Positions 1 to 10,687 of a DNA stretch of 64,000 nt are shown here, in pieces. Position numbers and translations under genes: made by a program. The notes under the pieces are model-generated. The model saw nothing but the letters and a program-made list of their open reading frames with translations, did no database searches and had not been told where the DNA came from. Position 1 is the stretch's first letter; each line of letters opens with the position of its first letter. Location of the stretch: contig NZ_JOEA01000028.1 in NCBI RefSeq assembly GCF_000719115.1, forward strand, positions 1 to 64,000. Reading direction: 5' to 3'. This DNA is from Lentzea albidocapillata (lineage in GTDB: Bacteria; Actinomycetota; Actinomycetes; Mycobacteriales; Pseudonocardiaceae).

Positions 1-363
1 GCTTGACGGCCGGAAAAGGGCCGGGCTGAAAAGCGCCCGGCCGTGCCCATGAGGGGAGCATCCCGCCCACTCAAGGTAAAGCCCCAATCGCCGAGTGCGC
101 GGGTCACCACCGCTTGACCAGCGCGTAGAGGTTCACACGCCTCGGCTTCGCCATTGCGTTGGCGGCAGGGTGGCTCGGCTCCGCCGTCGCCCTGCGCGCG
201 CCTGCGAGCCGCATCCGCCTGCCGCATCTGCCTGCCGCTTGCCCGCCAGCTCTGCCGCATGTTGCCCGCCGCTTGCCCGCCAGCTCTGACACGCCTCGCC
301 CGCTACCGGCTCGGCCCCGCCTCGTCCGCCACGCCGGATCTCGCCGTGAGCTGGCCCGGCAAC
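1..363. other. Intergenic region, no supported gene
   Basis: No convincing coding frame is seen; the short open frames on both strands are Arg/Ala/Pro-rich and match nothing recognisable. The stretch contains a 21-bp direct repeat, at 234-254 and 268-288, set in a low-complexity run of Gly/Cys/Pro-codon-like sequence. It lies downstream of the rpfB terminator. In related genomes ksgA usually follows rpfB, but no end of such a gene can be recognised here. Confidence 0.5.
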
Positions 364-402
364 GACTGAGGCCGCCCGTGGCGAACCAGGGCGGCCTCAG
401 TC
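364..402 (-). terminator. Intrinsic terminator of rpfB
   Basis: A perfect 14-bp inverted repeat (GACTGAGGCCGCCC at 364-377 and its complement at 389-402, 11-base loop) lies about 20 bases past the rpfB stop codon on the minus strand. Only a weak T-run follows, which is usual in high-GC actinobacteria. Confidence 0.8.
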
Positions 403-421
403 AGGGGGATGGGGAGAGCGT

Positions 422-2133
<1,712 letters not shown>

Positions 2134-2955
2134 TCAGTGGTCAAGCCCGAACACTCGTTGAGCAGTACGGGTGACGGCGACGCAGAGTTCAGAAAGATCT
2201 TCGCCACGCAGCGTAGCGAGATCGCGAACTGTGTAGTTCACACAATAGGGTTCATTTGGACGTCCACGATATGGATGGGGCGTCAGGAACGGCGCGTCCG
2301 TCTCGACCAGGAGCTGATCCTGCGGGACCAGCGCCGCCGCTTCCCGCAGCGCACGGGCGTTCTTGAACGTCACCGGGCCCGCGAACGACAGCACGTACCC
2401 CGCGTCGACGCACCGCCGGGCGAAGTCCGCGTCGCCGGAGAAGCAGTGGAACACCACAGTGGACGGTGCGCCCTCGGAGTCGAGGATCTTGAGGATGTCC
2501 TCGTGCGCGTCCCTGTCGTGGATCATCAACGGCTTCCCGACGCGCTTGGAAAGGTCGATGTGCCAACGGAATGCCTCGTGCTGGGCGGCGGGCGGCGAGT
2601 AGTCCCAGTAGTAGTCCAGACCGGTCTCGCCGATCGCGACCACGCGGGGCAGCACGGCCAGCCGCTCCAGTTCGGCCTTCTCCTCGTCACCGAACGAAGA
2701 GGTGCGCGTCGGGTGCACGGCGACCGCCGCGTAGACCCGCGAGTCCCAAGTGGACGCCTCGGCGGCCCACTGCGCGGCCCTCAGATCGTCCGCCACGGTG
2801 ATCACGTGCGAGACGCCGGCGGCCTCTGCCCGATCGAGCAGGACCGCCACGTCCGCGGCATCGGTCGCACCGCACGCGTCGAGGTGCGTGTGGGCGTCGA
2901 TCACCGGTGCCGGAAGAGCTTCCGGCACCGGCGGTCGTTCACGCTTGTCGGCCAC
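2134..2955 (-). CDS. tatD: TatD family metal-dependent hydrolase
   Basis: TatD-like DNase of the amidohydrolase fold, 273 residues. The N-terminal metal-binding DAHTHLD motif, the GETGLDYY segment carrying the bridging Glu, the HDRDAHED and FHCFSGD histidines and the late ETDAPFL aspartate are all present, so an active two-metal site is expected. Substrates in this family are DNA 3' ends or 3'-phosphate products. The GTG start overlaps the metG stop by one base (TAGTG), so it is translationally coupled to metG; the metG-tatD-rpfB order is common in actinobacteria. Confidence 0.93.
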   Translation of the reverse strand: MADKRERPPVPEALPAPVIDAHTHLDACGATDAADVAVLLDRAEAAGVSHVITVADDLRAAQWAAEASTWDSRVYAAVAVHPTRTSSFGDEEKAELERLAVLPRVVAIGETGLDYYWDYSPPAAQHEAFRWHIDLSKRVGKPLMIHDRDAHEDILKILDSEGAPSTVVFHCFSGDADFARRCVDAGYVLSFAGPVTFKNARALREAAALVPQDQLLVETDAPFLTPHPYRGRPNEPYCVNYTVRDLATLRGEDLSELCVAVTRTAQRVFGLDH

Positions 2956-4748
2956 TATTCAGTGACGATCGGGGCCCACTCGGGCCCGGTCTCGCCCAAC
3001 GTCACGTCGAGCTTCGAGAACAGCGGCGACGGCTTCTGCAGCGGTCGGCCGACCTCGAGCGGCATGGACTCCCACTTGGCCTGCTCACCGGCGTAGTCAC
3101 CGGTCAGCACCGGGTACGAGCGGTCGGGGATGTCCAGGTCGGTGACCTCGGTCATCTCCGGCTGTGCGGCCCACACGCCCGTGCCGCCCAACGCCTCGTG
3201 CACCTTCTGCGCCGAGTGCGGCAGGAACGGCGTCATGAGCGTGTTCGCGTCCTGCACGACCTGCAGTGCCGTGTGCAGCACCGAGTCGCGGCGGTCCAGG
3301 TCGTCCTTGAGCTTCCACGGCTCCTGGTCGGACAGGTACTTGTTCGCCAGCGAGATCACCCGCATGGCCTCGCCGGAGGCCTGCTTGAACCGCGAGCGGC
3401 GCAGGTGCGCGCCGACCGTGTCGAACGCCGCCTTGGACTGCGCGAGCAGCTCGTGGTCGGCGGGGGTCAGCGCCGTGGCCTTCGGGATCGCGCCGACTCC
3501 TCTGTGCGCCATCGAGATCGAGCGGTTCACGAGGTTGCCCCACTCGTTCGCCAGCTCGAAGTTCGTCCGGCGGACGAACTCCTCCCAGGTGAAGTCGGTG
3601 TCCTGGTTCTCAGGGCCCGCGACGGAGATGAAGTACCGCAGCGCGTCGGGCCCGAACTCCTTGAGGAAGTCGCCGACGTAGATCACGGTGCCGCGCGAGG
3701 TCGAGAACTTCGAGCCGCTCATCGTCAGGTACTCCGACGACACGACCTCGGTCGGCAGGTTCAGCGTGCCGAACCGGCCGGGCTCGCCGCCCTTGTCGCC
3801 CGCGCCGTTCTGCCCGAGCAGCAGCGACGGCCAGATGAGCGAGTGGAAGACGATGTTGTCCTTGCCCATGAAGTAGTAGCTCTGGGCGTCGCCCGTCCAG
3901 AACTCCTTCCAGGCGTCGGGGTTCCCGGTGCGCCGCGCCCACTCGACGGAGGCGCTCAGGTACCCGATCACGGCGTCGAACCACACGTAGAACCGCTTCA
4001 TCGGCTGGTCGCTCCACCCGTCGAGCGGGATCGGCACACCCCAGTCGAGGTCGCGGGTGATGGCGCGCGGCCGCAGGTCCTTGATCAGGTTCTGCGAGAA
4101 CTTGAGCACGTTCGGACGCCAGTCCGACCGCGTGCCCATCCAGCTGCCCAGCGAGTCGATGAACGCGGACAGGTCGAGGAACAGGTGCTCGGTCTCGACG
4201 AACTTCGGCGTCTCGCCGTTGATCTTCGAACGCGGGTTGATCAGCTCCGACGGGTCGAGCTGGTTGCCGCAGTTGTCGCACTGGTCGCCGCGCGCGCCCT
4301 CGTAACCGCAGATCGGGCAGGTGCCCTCGATGTAGCGGTCGGGAAGGGTGCGGCCGGTCGACGGGCTGATCGCGCCCATCTCGGTCTTGGGGACGACGTA
4401 GCCGTTCTTCCACAGCGCGGAGAACAGGTCCTGCACCACCTGGTAGTGGTTGCCGGTGGTGGTGCGGGTGAAGAGGTCGTAGGACAGGCCGAGGCCCTGC
4501 AGGTCACCGGCGATGACGCGGTTGTACTTGTCGGCGAGCTCGCGGGCGGTGAGCCCTTCCTTCTCGGCCTGCACCTGGATGGGTGTGCCGTGCTCGTCCG
4601 TGCCGCTGACCATGAGCACCCGGTGTCCGGACATTCGCATGTAGCGGGAGAAGACGTCGGACGGGACACCGAAACCGGAGACGTGACCGATGTGCCTGGG
4701 GCCATTGGCGTAAGGCCAGGCCACCGCGGTCAGTACGGAGGCACTCAT
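2955..4748 (-). CDS. metG: Methionine--tRNA ligase
   Basis: Class I aminoacyl-tRNA synthetase that charges tRNA-Met, 597 residues. The HIGH-type signature is [10 protein letters not shown] near residue 12. A zinc knuckle with two CxxC pairs (CPIC, CDNC) lies near residue 145. The KMSKS-type loop reads KFSTS in GSKFSTSRG near residue 345. The C-terminal half is the helical anticodon-binding domain. No C-terminal tRNA-binding (EMAP) extension is present, so this is the short form. It is the first gene of the metG-tatD unit and diverges from the PadR gene across about 54 bases. Confidence 0.97.
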   Translation of the reverse strand: MSASVLTAVAWPYANGPRHIGHVSGFGVPSDVFSRYMRMSGHRVLMVSGTDEHGTPIQVQAEKEGLTARELADKYNRVIAGDLQGLGLSYDLFTRTTTGNHYQVVQDLFSALWKNGYVVPKTEMGAISPSTGRTLPDRYIEGTCPICGYEGARGDQCDNCGNQLDPSELINPRSKINGETPKFVETEHLFLDLSAFIDSLGSWMGTRSDWRPNVLKFSQNLIKDLRPRAITRDLDWGVPIPLDGWSDQPMKRFYVWFDAVIGYLSASVEWARRTGNPDAWKEFWTGDAQSYYFMGKDNIVFHSLIWPSLLLGQNGAGDKGGEPGRFGTLNLPTEVVSSEYLTMSGSKFSTSRGTVIYVGDFLKEFGPDALRYFISVAGPENQDTDFTWEEFVRRTNFELANEWGNLVNRSISMAHRGVGAIPKATALTPADHELLAQSKAAFDTVGAHLRRSRFKQASGEAMRVISLANKYLSDQEPWKLKDDLDRRDSVLHTALQVVQDANTLMTPFLPHSAQKVHEALGGTGVWAAQPEMTEVTDLDIPDRSYPVLTGDYAGEQAKWESMPLEVGRPLQKPSPLFSKLDVTLGETGPEWAPIVTE

Positions 4749-4802
4749 GGCAATAGCCTACGGAGGCGGTGCCAGGGGGTTTTCACCGAGTGGGAGGTCT
4801 GT

Positions 4803-5357
4803 TTGTCCGCGACCAGAATGCTGGTGCTCGGCGTGGTGAAGCTCGTCGGCGAGGCACACGGTTACGTGGTGCGCCGCGAGCTGAAGTCGTGGTCGGCGGA
4901 CAGCTGGGCGAACGTGCAGCCGGGTTCGATCTACCACGCGCTGAAGTCGCTGACCAAGGACGGCCTGCTGGAGCCGGTCGGCACGGAGGAGTCCGGCGAG
5001 GGTCCCGCCCGCACCACCTACCGGATCACCGCGGCCGGTGAGCAGGAGCTGGACGACCTGCTGGGCCGCGCGCTGGCCACCGCGGACGCCGGCTACGACG
5101 AGGTCTCCGCGAGCGTGGCGATGCTCAACCTCATCCCCCGCAAACGGGCGATCGTGCTGCTGAAGAACCGGCTGGCCGACCTCGAAGGGCGACTCACCCC
5201 GACTCGGCACGGCATCGGGTCGATGCCGGACATGGGCAAGCCCGCGCACGTCAGCGAACTGTTTCGACTCTGGCTCGTCCATCTCGAAGGCCAGGTGCGC
5301 TGGACTCAGGAGCTGATCGAACGCCTAGAGGCCGGTGCGTACGAGCTAACGGACTAG
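4803..5357 (+). CDS. PadR family transcriptional regulator
   Basis: Winged-helix repressor of 184 residues with the long PadR type 2 C-terminal helical dimerisation region. The N-terminal PadR core includes an HGYVVRREL helix, the QPGSIYHALKSL recognition segment and an RTTYRIT wing. I chose the TTG start because GGGAGG lies 5 bases upstream; the next in-frame ATG (4818) is too far from it. The stop codon lies inside the first of two palindromes that precede the ABC transporter genes. Such regulators normally repress the adjacent exporter until a drug or metabolite binds; the ligand here is unknown. Confidence 0.88.
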   Translation: MSATRMLVLGVVKLVGEAHGYVVRRELKSWSADSWANVQPGSIYHALKSLTKDGLLEPVGTEESGEGPARTTYRITAAGEQELDDLLGRALATADAGYDEVSASVAMLNLIPRKRAIVLLKNRLADLEGRLTPTRHGIGSMPDMGKPAHVSELFRLWLVHLEGQVRWTQELIERLEAGAYELTD

Positions 5358-5402
5358 TCAAACTTGATTAGTCCTCGCTAGCCTCTAGTCAAAGTTGACT
5401 AG
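5354..5402 (+). promoter_or_regulatory. Tandem palindromic operators before the ABC exporter
   Basis: Two 18-bp copies of a CTAGTCAA-NN-TTGANTAG motif are seen. The copy at 5354-5371 has one mismatch in its symmetry; the copy at 5385-5402 (CTAGTCAAAGTTGACTAG) is a perfect palindrome. Their centres are 31 bp apart, about three helical turns. A possible -35 (TTGATT, 5364-5369) lies in the first copy. The position between padR and its neighbour makes PadR the obvious ligand; this is inference. Confidence 0.7.
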
Positions 5403-5415
5403 AGGGGATTCCGTC

Positions 5416-6348
5416 ATGATCAAGGCACGCGGTCTCGCGCGCCGATTCACCACGAAGACCGGTCCGGTGGACGCGGTCAGAGGGGTGGACATCGACGTCG
5501 CCGAGGGCGAACTCGTCGGGTTCCTCGGCCCGAACGGCGCAGGCAAGTCCACAACGTTGCGCATGCTCACCACGCTGCTGCAACCGACCGCCGGCGAGGC
5601 GACGATCGCCGGGCATGACCTGCTGACCGACCCGGCCGGGGTGCGGCGCAACATCGGCTACGTGGGCCAGAAGAACGGCTCCGGCCAGGACCAGCGCGTC
5701 GCCGACGAGCTGGAGTTCCAGGCCCGTTTCTACGGACTGTCCAGGCACGACGCCCGTAAGAAGGTCGCCGACCTGCTCGACCGGTTCGACCTCCAGGGCC
5801 TGGAGAAGCGCGGCGTCATCACGTTGTCGGGCGGCCAGCAGCGCCGGCTCGACATCGCGATGGGCATGCTGCACGACCCGCGGCTGCTGTTCCTGGACGA
5901 GCCGTCCACGGCCCTCGACCCGCAGAGCCGCCGCAACCTGTGGGACCACATCAAGCAGCTCAAGGCCGACGGCGTCACGGTCTTCCTGACCACGCACTAC
6001 CTGGACGAGGCCGACTTCCTCAGCGACCGGCTGCTGGTGATCGACCACGGCTCGATCGTCGGCGAGGGCTCACCGGACGAGCTGAAGCACCGCGTCTCCG
6101 GCGACCTCGTCGTGCTCGGCACACCGCAGGCCTCGATCGTCGCCTCGAAGTTCGAGAACGCCGTCATCGAGGGCGAGCAGGTCAGCTTCCGGATCCCGAA
6201 CGGTGACCGCGCGTTGCCGAGGCTGCTGCGCGACCTCGACAACATCGGCGTCGAGCTGCACTCGGTGCAGGTGCACCGGCCGACGCTCGACGACGTGTTC
6301 CTGACCATGACCGGCCGCTCTCTGCGGGAGCCAGCAAATGTTCTCTAA
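5416..6348 (+). CDS. ABC exporter ATP-binding protein (DrrA-like)
   Basis: ATPase subunit of an ABC-2 type exporter of the daunorubicin-resistance family, 310 residues from the ATG at 5416, which has an AGGGG site 8 bases upstream. Walker A is GPNGAGKST, the signature is LSGGQQRR, Walker B is LLFLDEPS, and a switch histidine sits in TTHYLDEAD. The C-terminal 80 residues are the DUF4162-type extension typical of DrrA. It overlaps the permease gene by 11 bases. It acts with that permease, probably in drug or lipid export under PadR control. Confidence 0.92.
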   Translation: MIKARGLARRFTTKTGPVDAVRGVDIDVAEGELVGFLGPNGAGKSTTLRMLTTLLQPTAGEATIAGHDLLTDPAGVRRNIGYVGQKNGSGQDQRVADELEFQARFYGLSRHDARKKVADLLDRFDLQGLEKRGVITLSGGQQRRLDIAMGMLHDPRLLFLDEPSTALDPQSRRNLWDHIKQLKADGVTVFLTTHYLDEADFLSDRLLVIDHGSIVGEGSPDELKHRVSGDLVVLGTPQASIVASKFENAVIEGEQVSFRIPNGDRALPRLLRDLDNIGVELHSVQVHRPTLDDVFLTMTGRSLREPANVL

Positions 6349-7066
6349 GACACTGTTGCGTGACACCTGGCTCGTGTTCTGCCGCGTGATGGTGCCCGTG
6401 CTGCGCAACCCCGTGGCCGTCGTGTTCGGGATCGCCCAGCCGTTGCTCTACCTCGGGCTCTTCGGGCCGCTGCTCGGCGACACGGGCTGGCAGTGGTTCG
6501 TGCCGGGCCTGCTGGTGCAGATGGCGTTGTTCGGCACCGCGTACGCGGGCTTCTCGCTGCTGCCCGAGGTGCGCACGGGCGTGATGGAACGGCTGCGGGT
6601 CACCCCGGTCAGCCGGATCGCGCTGCTCGTCGGCAGGGTCGGCAAGGACGTGGTGCTGCTGGTCGTGCAGAGCCTGCTGATCATGCTCGCCGCGATGCTG
6701 TTCGGCTTCCGGGCCACGGCCGGGCAGATGCTGCTCGGGCTCGGGCTGGTGGCGTTGCTGGGCGTCGCGATCGGTTCGGTGTCGTACGCGATCGCGCTGA
6801 AGGTGAAGCTGGAGTACGTCTTCGCGTCCGTGCTGTCGGCGTCGATCGTGCCGTTGATGCTGCTCTCCGGCGTGCTGCTGCCGATGTCGAACGGCCCGCA
6901 GTGGCTCTACTGGCTGTCACGGATCAACCCGCTGGCGCACGTCGTCGACGCCGAGCGGTCGATCTTCAACCCCGGCACGATGCTGTACGGGCTGATCTCG
7001 GTGGCGGCGCTGGTGCTGGTCGGCGTGTTCTACGGCGTCCGCACGTTCAACAAGGAGTCAGCTTGA
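6338..7066 (+). CDS. ABC-2 type exporter permease (DrrB-like)
   Basis: Integral membrane subunit of 242 residues with about six predicted helices. The N-terminal region carries the usual DrrB hallmark (RNPVAVVFGIAQPLLYL), and the ERLRVTPVSR segment near residue 85 is the cytoplasmic coupling helix. Its start lies within the last codons of the ATPase gene, so the pair is translationally coupled and forms one exporter. Its 3' end overlaps the convergent rsmI gene by 9 bases. Confidence 0.92.
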   Translation: MFSKTLLRDTWLVFCRVMVPVLRNPVAVVFGIAQPLLYLGLFGPLLGDTGWQWFVPGLLVQMALFGTAYAGFSLLPEVRTGVMERLRVTPVSRIALLVGRVGKDVVLLVVQSLLIMLAAMLFGFRATAGQMLLGLGLVALLGVAIGSVSYAIALKVKLEYVFASVLSASIVPLMLLSGVLLPMSNGPQWLYWLSRINPLAHVVDAERSIFNPGTMLYGLISVAALVLVGVFYGVRTFNKESA

Positions 7067-7912
7067 CTTGATCGCCGCGTCGTAGAGCGTCTTCTTGCTG
7101 ATCCCGGCCGCCTCCGCGACCTCGGCGGCGGCCGACTTCATCCGCTCCCCGTCGGCGACGCGCTGCTTGACCTCGGCGACGAGCGTGTCGAGGTCGGGCG
7201 TCTCCTGGACGGGCGCAGGGCCGAGCACGACGGTGATCTCGCCGCGTACGCCTTCCACGGCCCACTCGGCGAGTTCGGCCAGCGAGCCGCGCACGACCTC
7301 TTCGTACTTCTTCGTCAGCTCACGGCACACGGCGGCACGACGGTCCGGTCCGAGCACCTCGACGGCGTCCGCGAGCGTGTCCGCGAGCCGATGGGGTGCC
7401 TCGAAGAAGACGACGGTGCGTTGTTCGGTGGCCAAAGGGGCGAACCAGCGCTTGCGCTCACCGGACTTGCGCGGTGGGAAGCCGTCGAACGCGAACCTGT
7501 CGCTCGGCAGGCCGGACAGGGCGAGCGCCGTCGTCACCGCGGACGGCCCCGGCAGGCACGTGACCGTGAGGTCCTGCTCGACGCACGCGGCGACGAGCCG
7601 GTAGCCCGGATCGGAAACGGACGGCATGCCGGCGTCCGTCACGAGCAGCACGGTCGCGCCGCCGTGGAGCGATTCGAGCAGCCCCGGCAGGCGCCCGACC
7701 TCGTTCTGGTCGTAGAAGCTGATCACCCGCCCGGACGGTTTGACCTGCAACGCGGCCGCGAGGCTGTGCAGCCTTCTGGTGTCCTCGGCGGCGATCACGT
7801 CGGCCGTCCCGAGTGCCTCGATCAGGCGCGCGGAAGCGTCGCGAATGTCCCCGAGTGGGGTGGCTGCCAGGACTAGACGGCCTGAACCGGATACAGGACT
7901 CACAAGCTTCAC
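7058..7912 (-). CDS. rsmI: 16S rRNA (cytidine1402-2'-O)-methyltransferase
   Basis: SAM-dependent methyltransferase of the tetrapyrrole-methylase fold that modifies C1402 in the ribosomal P site, 284 residues. Family motifs are LVLAATPLGDI at the N-terminus, AEDTRR, VTDAGMPSVSDPG and CLPGPSAVTTALALSGLP. A C-terminal helical region ending in GISKKTLYDAAI is the usual RsmI tail. It diverges from pmt across 15 bases, the same pairing seen in mycobacteria. Confidence 0.95.
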   Translation of the reverse strand: MKLVSPVSGSGRLVLAATPLGDIRDASARLIEALGTADVIAAEDTRRLHSLAAALQVKPSGRVISFYDQNEVGRLPGLLESLHGGATVLLVTDAGMPSVSDPGYRLVAACVEQDLTVTCLPGPSAVTTALALSGLPSDRFAFDGFPPRKSGERKRWFAPLATEQRTVVFFEAPHRLADTLADAVEVLGPDRRAAVCRELTKKYEEVVRGSLAELAEWAVEGVRGEITVVLGPAPVQETPDLDTLVAEVKQRVADGERMKSAAAEVAEAAGISKKTLYDAAIKSS

Positions 7913-7927
7913 CCTACGATCGGCGGC

Positions 7928-9466
7928 GTGACAGTCCTCGTGCAGCCAGGAGAGGCGCCCGTCGTCGTCGAGGAGCCGCCTACGGATCGTGCGGCGGTAC
8001 TAGACCCGCCTCCGTCCGGAGACCGCATGCGCGGGTGGCTCATGACGGCCGTCGTGACGCTGATCGGTGCCGTCGTGCGCTTCTGGAACGTCGGGTATCC
8101 GACGGACAAGGGCACGCCGATCTTCGACGAGAAGCATTACGTGCCGCAGACGGCGCAGGTGCTGCGCAACGGCGGCTACGAGGACAACCCGGGCTACGAG
8201 CTGATCGTCCACCCGCCGCTCGCCAAACAGCTGATGGCGATCGGCCAGGAGCTCTTCGGCTACGACGGCATCGGCTGGCGGTTCGCCTCGGCGCTCGCCG
8301 GCGCGATCACGATCCTGCTGATCGTCCGGATCGCCCGCCGCCTGACCCGGTCGGACCTGCTGGGCGCCCTGGCCGGTGTCCTGCTCATCGCCGACGGCGT
8401 CTCGCACGTCCAGTCGCGGATGGGCATGCTCGACATCTTCATCGCGCTGTTCGTCGTGGCCGCGTTCGGCTGCCTGGTCGCCGACCGCGAACAGATGCGC
8501 GCCCGACTCGCCGTGGCCGTGCGCGAGGGCTTCATCAACAACTCGGCGTTCGGTCCGTGGATGGGCTTCCGCTGGTGGCGCTTCGGTGCGGGCGTGATGC
8601 TCGGTGCGGCGTGCGGCATCAAGTGGTCCGGCGTCTGGTACATCGCCGCGTTCGGTCTGCTGACGGTCATCTGGAGCGCGCTGGCACGACGTGCCGCGGG
8701 CGTCGAGCAGCCGTGGCTGGGCGCGCTGGTGAAGGACGTCCTGCCGTCGCTGGGCGGCCTGGTCGCGGTCCCCGTGCTGGTCTACGTCGCGACGTGGTTC
8801 CCGTGGATGGCCAGCGAGACCGGCATCGACCGGCACGTGGTCGGCGGCAAGGTCCAGGACATCACGTACATCCCCGACGTCCTGCAGTCGCTTTGGTACA
8901 ACGCGAAGAACGTCTACAAGTTCCACGTCGAGCTGGTCACCTCGGAGACCAACCGGCACCCGTGGGAGTCGAAGCCGTGGACGTGGCCGATGGGCCTGCG
9001 TCCGATGCTCTACTACTACGACAACTCCGTCACCGGCTGCGGCGCGGCGTCGTGCCTCGGCGCGATCATGCTCATCGGCACGCCCGCGATGTGGTGGCTC
9101 GCGTTCCCGGTGATCGGCTGGGCGCTGTTCCGCAGCATCGGCCGCATGGACTGGCGTTACGCCGGCGTCCTGGTCGGCTACGGCGCGGGCCTGCTGCCGT
9201 GGTTCCTCAACCTCGACCGGCAGATGTACTTCTTCTACGTCACGCCGATGGCGCCGTTCCTGGTGCTGCTGATCGTGCTGGCACTGGGCGAGATCCTGGG
9301 CCGGCGCACCGCGGGTTCCGAACGCCGTGGCACCGGGCTGCTGGTCGTGGCGCTGTACGTGGGCATCGTGGTGGCGAACTTCGTGTGGCTGTGGCCGATC
9401 CTGAACGGCAACCCGATCACACCGGAGATGTGGCAGCAGCAGCTGTGGCTGCCTAGCTGGCGCTGA
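7928..9466 (+). CDS. pmt: Polyprenol-phosphate-mannose--protein mannosyltransferase
   Basis: Membrane GT39 enzyme of 512 residues that transfers mannose from polyprenyl-phosphate-mannose to exported proteins (homologous to Rv1002c). A proline-rich cytoplasmic N-terminus precedes the first helix. The first extracytoplasmic loop carries the acidic FDEKHYVPQ motif, with the putative catalytic Asp-Glu pair. About ten further helices follow, with LVTSETNRHPWESKPW typical of the PMT family in the large loop. The GTG start is taken; the gene diverges from rsmI. Its 3' end overlaps the convergent anti-sigma-like gene by 14 bases. Confidence 0.94.
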   Translation: MTVLVQPGEAPVVVEEPPTDRAAVLDPPPSGDRMRGWLMTAVVTLIGAVVRFWNVGYPTDKGTPIFDEKHYVPQTAQVLRNGGYEDNPGYELIVHPPLAKQLMAIGQELFGYDGIGWRFASALAGAITILLIVRIARRLTRSDLLGALAGVLLIADGVSHVQSRMGMLDIFIALFVVAAFGCLVADREQMRARLAVAVREGFINNSAFGPWMGFRWWRFGAGVMLGAACGIKWSGVWYIAAFGLLTVIWSALARRAAGVEQPWLGALVKDVLPSLGGLVAVPVLVYVATWFPWMASETGIDRHVVGGKVQDITYIPDVLQSLWYNAKNVYKFHVELVTSETNRHPWESKPWTWPMGLRPMLYYYDNSVTGCGAASCLGAIMLIGTPAMWWLAFPVIGWALFRSIGRMDWRYAGVLVGYGAGLLPWFLNLDRQMYFFYVTPMAPFLVLLIVLALGEILGRRTAGSERRGTGLLVVALYVGIVVANFVWLWPILNGNPITPEMWQQQLWLPSWR

Positions 9467-10112
9467 TTTCGAGGGCTTTCTCCTTGGTCAGGTCACCTTC
9501 GAGCCTCATGGTGACCTGGCCTCGTTGCCAGATCAGGGTTTGGCCTGTCTTGTTCGGTTCCTCGGTGTGCCACGAGCCGTCGCGGTCGATGTAGAAGAAC
9601 ACGTGCGGGTACGGGATCCAGATCTTGTCGCCGATCTGCTCGACGCCTTCTTGGTGGACGAGCTTGCCGACGGTCGAGCTGATGGTGCCGTCGAACTGGT
9701 CGAGCCTCAGTCCGCCGTAGTGCAGGCTGACGAACCGTCCTTCGTGGACGGTGATCTCATCCGGCGTGCCGAGCTGTGCCGGCAGGTGGATCTCGAACGG
9801 CATCTGCTTCCGGGCCTCGTCGAGTGAGACGTCCTGGCTGGGCAACGGAGGGGCGACTGATCGCGGTGCCTCCGTGCGGAACTCGACGCCGGCGAACTCC
9901 AGGAGCTGCTGCACACCCGCCCGCACCGCCGGAGACACCGCGAAGGCGATCGCTGCTGCGGTGATCGCGGCCACCAGCGCCTTGAGCCAGCGGCTTCTTC
10001 TCCGGGGCACGTTGATCCTGGTCAACACCTGGGCGGTGACGTCCGGCGGTTCCGGCACGTGGATCTGCCGGCCCAGATCGCGGAGGGCGGCCTCTGCCTG
10101 GTCATCGATCAT
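9453..10112 (-). CDS. Membrane-anchored putative anti-sigma factor
   Basis: Protein of 219 residues with a short cytoplasmic N-terminus, one transmembrane helix at about residues 44-66 (after RRRSRWLKA) and an extracytoplasmic domain of about 150 residues resembling DUF4367-type sensor domains. No HxxxCxxC zinc motif is seen, so it is not a ZAS-type anti-sigma factor. It overlaps the sigma gene upstream by 11 bases, and that coupling is the main reason to call it the cognate regulator. The sensed signal is unknown. Confidence 0.75.
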   Translation of the reverse strand: MIDDQAEAALRDLGRQIHVPEPPDVTAQVLTRINVPRRRSRWLKALVAAITAAAIAFAVSPAVRAGVQQLLEFAGVEFRTEAPRSVAPPLPSQDVSLDEARKQMPFEIHLPAQLGTPDEITVHEGRFVSLHYGGLRLDQFDGTISSTVGKLVHQEGVEQIGDKIWIPYPHVFFYIDRDGSWHTEEPNKTGQTLIWQRGQVTMRLEGDLTKEKALEISAS

Positions 10113-10623
10113 GGGCCACCTCCTCCAGCATCGGGCGCAGCCTGGCCAGGGCGCGCGACAGCCTCGACTTCACGGTTCCCTTGGCCACGTTGAGGGTCTG
10201 CGCCGTCTCGGCCTCGCTCAGGTCCAGCAGGTACCGGCACGTGACGACCTGGCGGTCGGCCTCGTTCAGGCTCTGGACGGCCTTCAGGAGCTTGGCGCGG
10301 GAGTCGTCCACGAGCGTGCCGGGGTCGTCGTGGTCGACGGTCTCGGTGATGGCGGCGAGTCTGAGCTCCATCAGATTGCGCCGCCGTCTGCCGCGATGCA
10401 GGTTCTTCGTCTCGTTGGCGACGATCTTGAGCAGCCACGGCTTGAAATCGGCCTCGGGCCTGAACGTGTGGAGCTTTCGGTACGCCTTCACGAACGCCTC
10501 CTGCACCACGTCACCGGCGTCCGCACCGGCCCCGAGCAGGTACGCCGTCCGGTGCGCGAGCGCGGTGTACCGGGCGACCAGCTCGCCGTAGGCCGCCTGG
10601 TCGCCTGCGATCGCCCGTGCCAC
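10102..10623 (-). CDS. ECF RNA polymerase sigma factor
   Basis: Group 4 sigma factor of 173 residues. Region 2 spans about residues 10-80, with DVVQEAFVKAYRKL and FKPWLLKIVANETKN. Region 4 lies in the last 60 residues, with the helix-turn-helix LSEAETAQTLNVAKGTVKSRL. The GTG start follows an upstream reading frame without stops, so a slightly earlier non-canonical start (10 to 15 codons) is possible: the nearest purine-rich stretch is 15 bases before the GTG. It overlaps and precedes the anti-sigma-like gene. Confidence 0.9.
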   Translation of the reverse strand: MARAIAGDQAAYGELVARYTALAHRTAYLLGAGADAGDVVQEAFVKAYRKLHTFRPEADFKPWLLKIVANETKNLHRGRRRRNLMELRLAAITETVDHDDPGTLVDDSRAKLLKAVQSLNEADRQVVTCRYLLDLSEAETAQTLNVAKGTVKSRLSRALARLRPMLEEVAHDR

Positions 10624-10647
10624 CGCTTCGTCCGTGATGCCCTCTCT

Positions 10648-10678
10648 ACACCGGGAACCTCACCTTGGTTCCCGGTGT
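10648..10678. promoter_or_regulatory. Perfect inverted repeat between sigma gene and secreted protein
   Basis: ACACCGGGAACC (10648-10659) and its exact complement (10667-10678) flank a 7-base spacer, centred between the diverging genes at 10623 and 10688. Each arm contains GGGAAC, the core of many ECF-sigma -35 elements. A matching -10 at the right distance was not found, so this may be an operator rather than two back-to-back promoters. Confidence 0.5.
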
Positions 10679-10687
10679 ATTCGCGTC

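Noticed and set aside
104..292. Small minus-strand reading frame downstream of rpfB
   Set aside because: Its composition is low complexity with Arg/Ala runs, there is no ribosome-binding site, and the frame overlaps an equally open plus-strand frame.
2907..4802. Long plus-strand reading frame running through metG into padR
   Set aside because: It is the antisense shadow of metG in GC-rich sequence; only its last 555 bases encode the PadR protein, with its own start.
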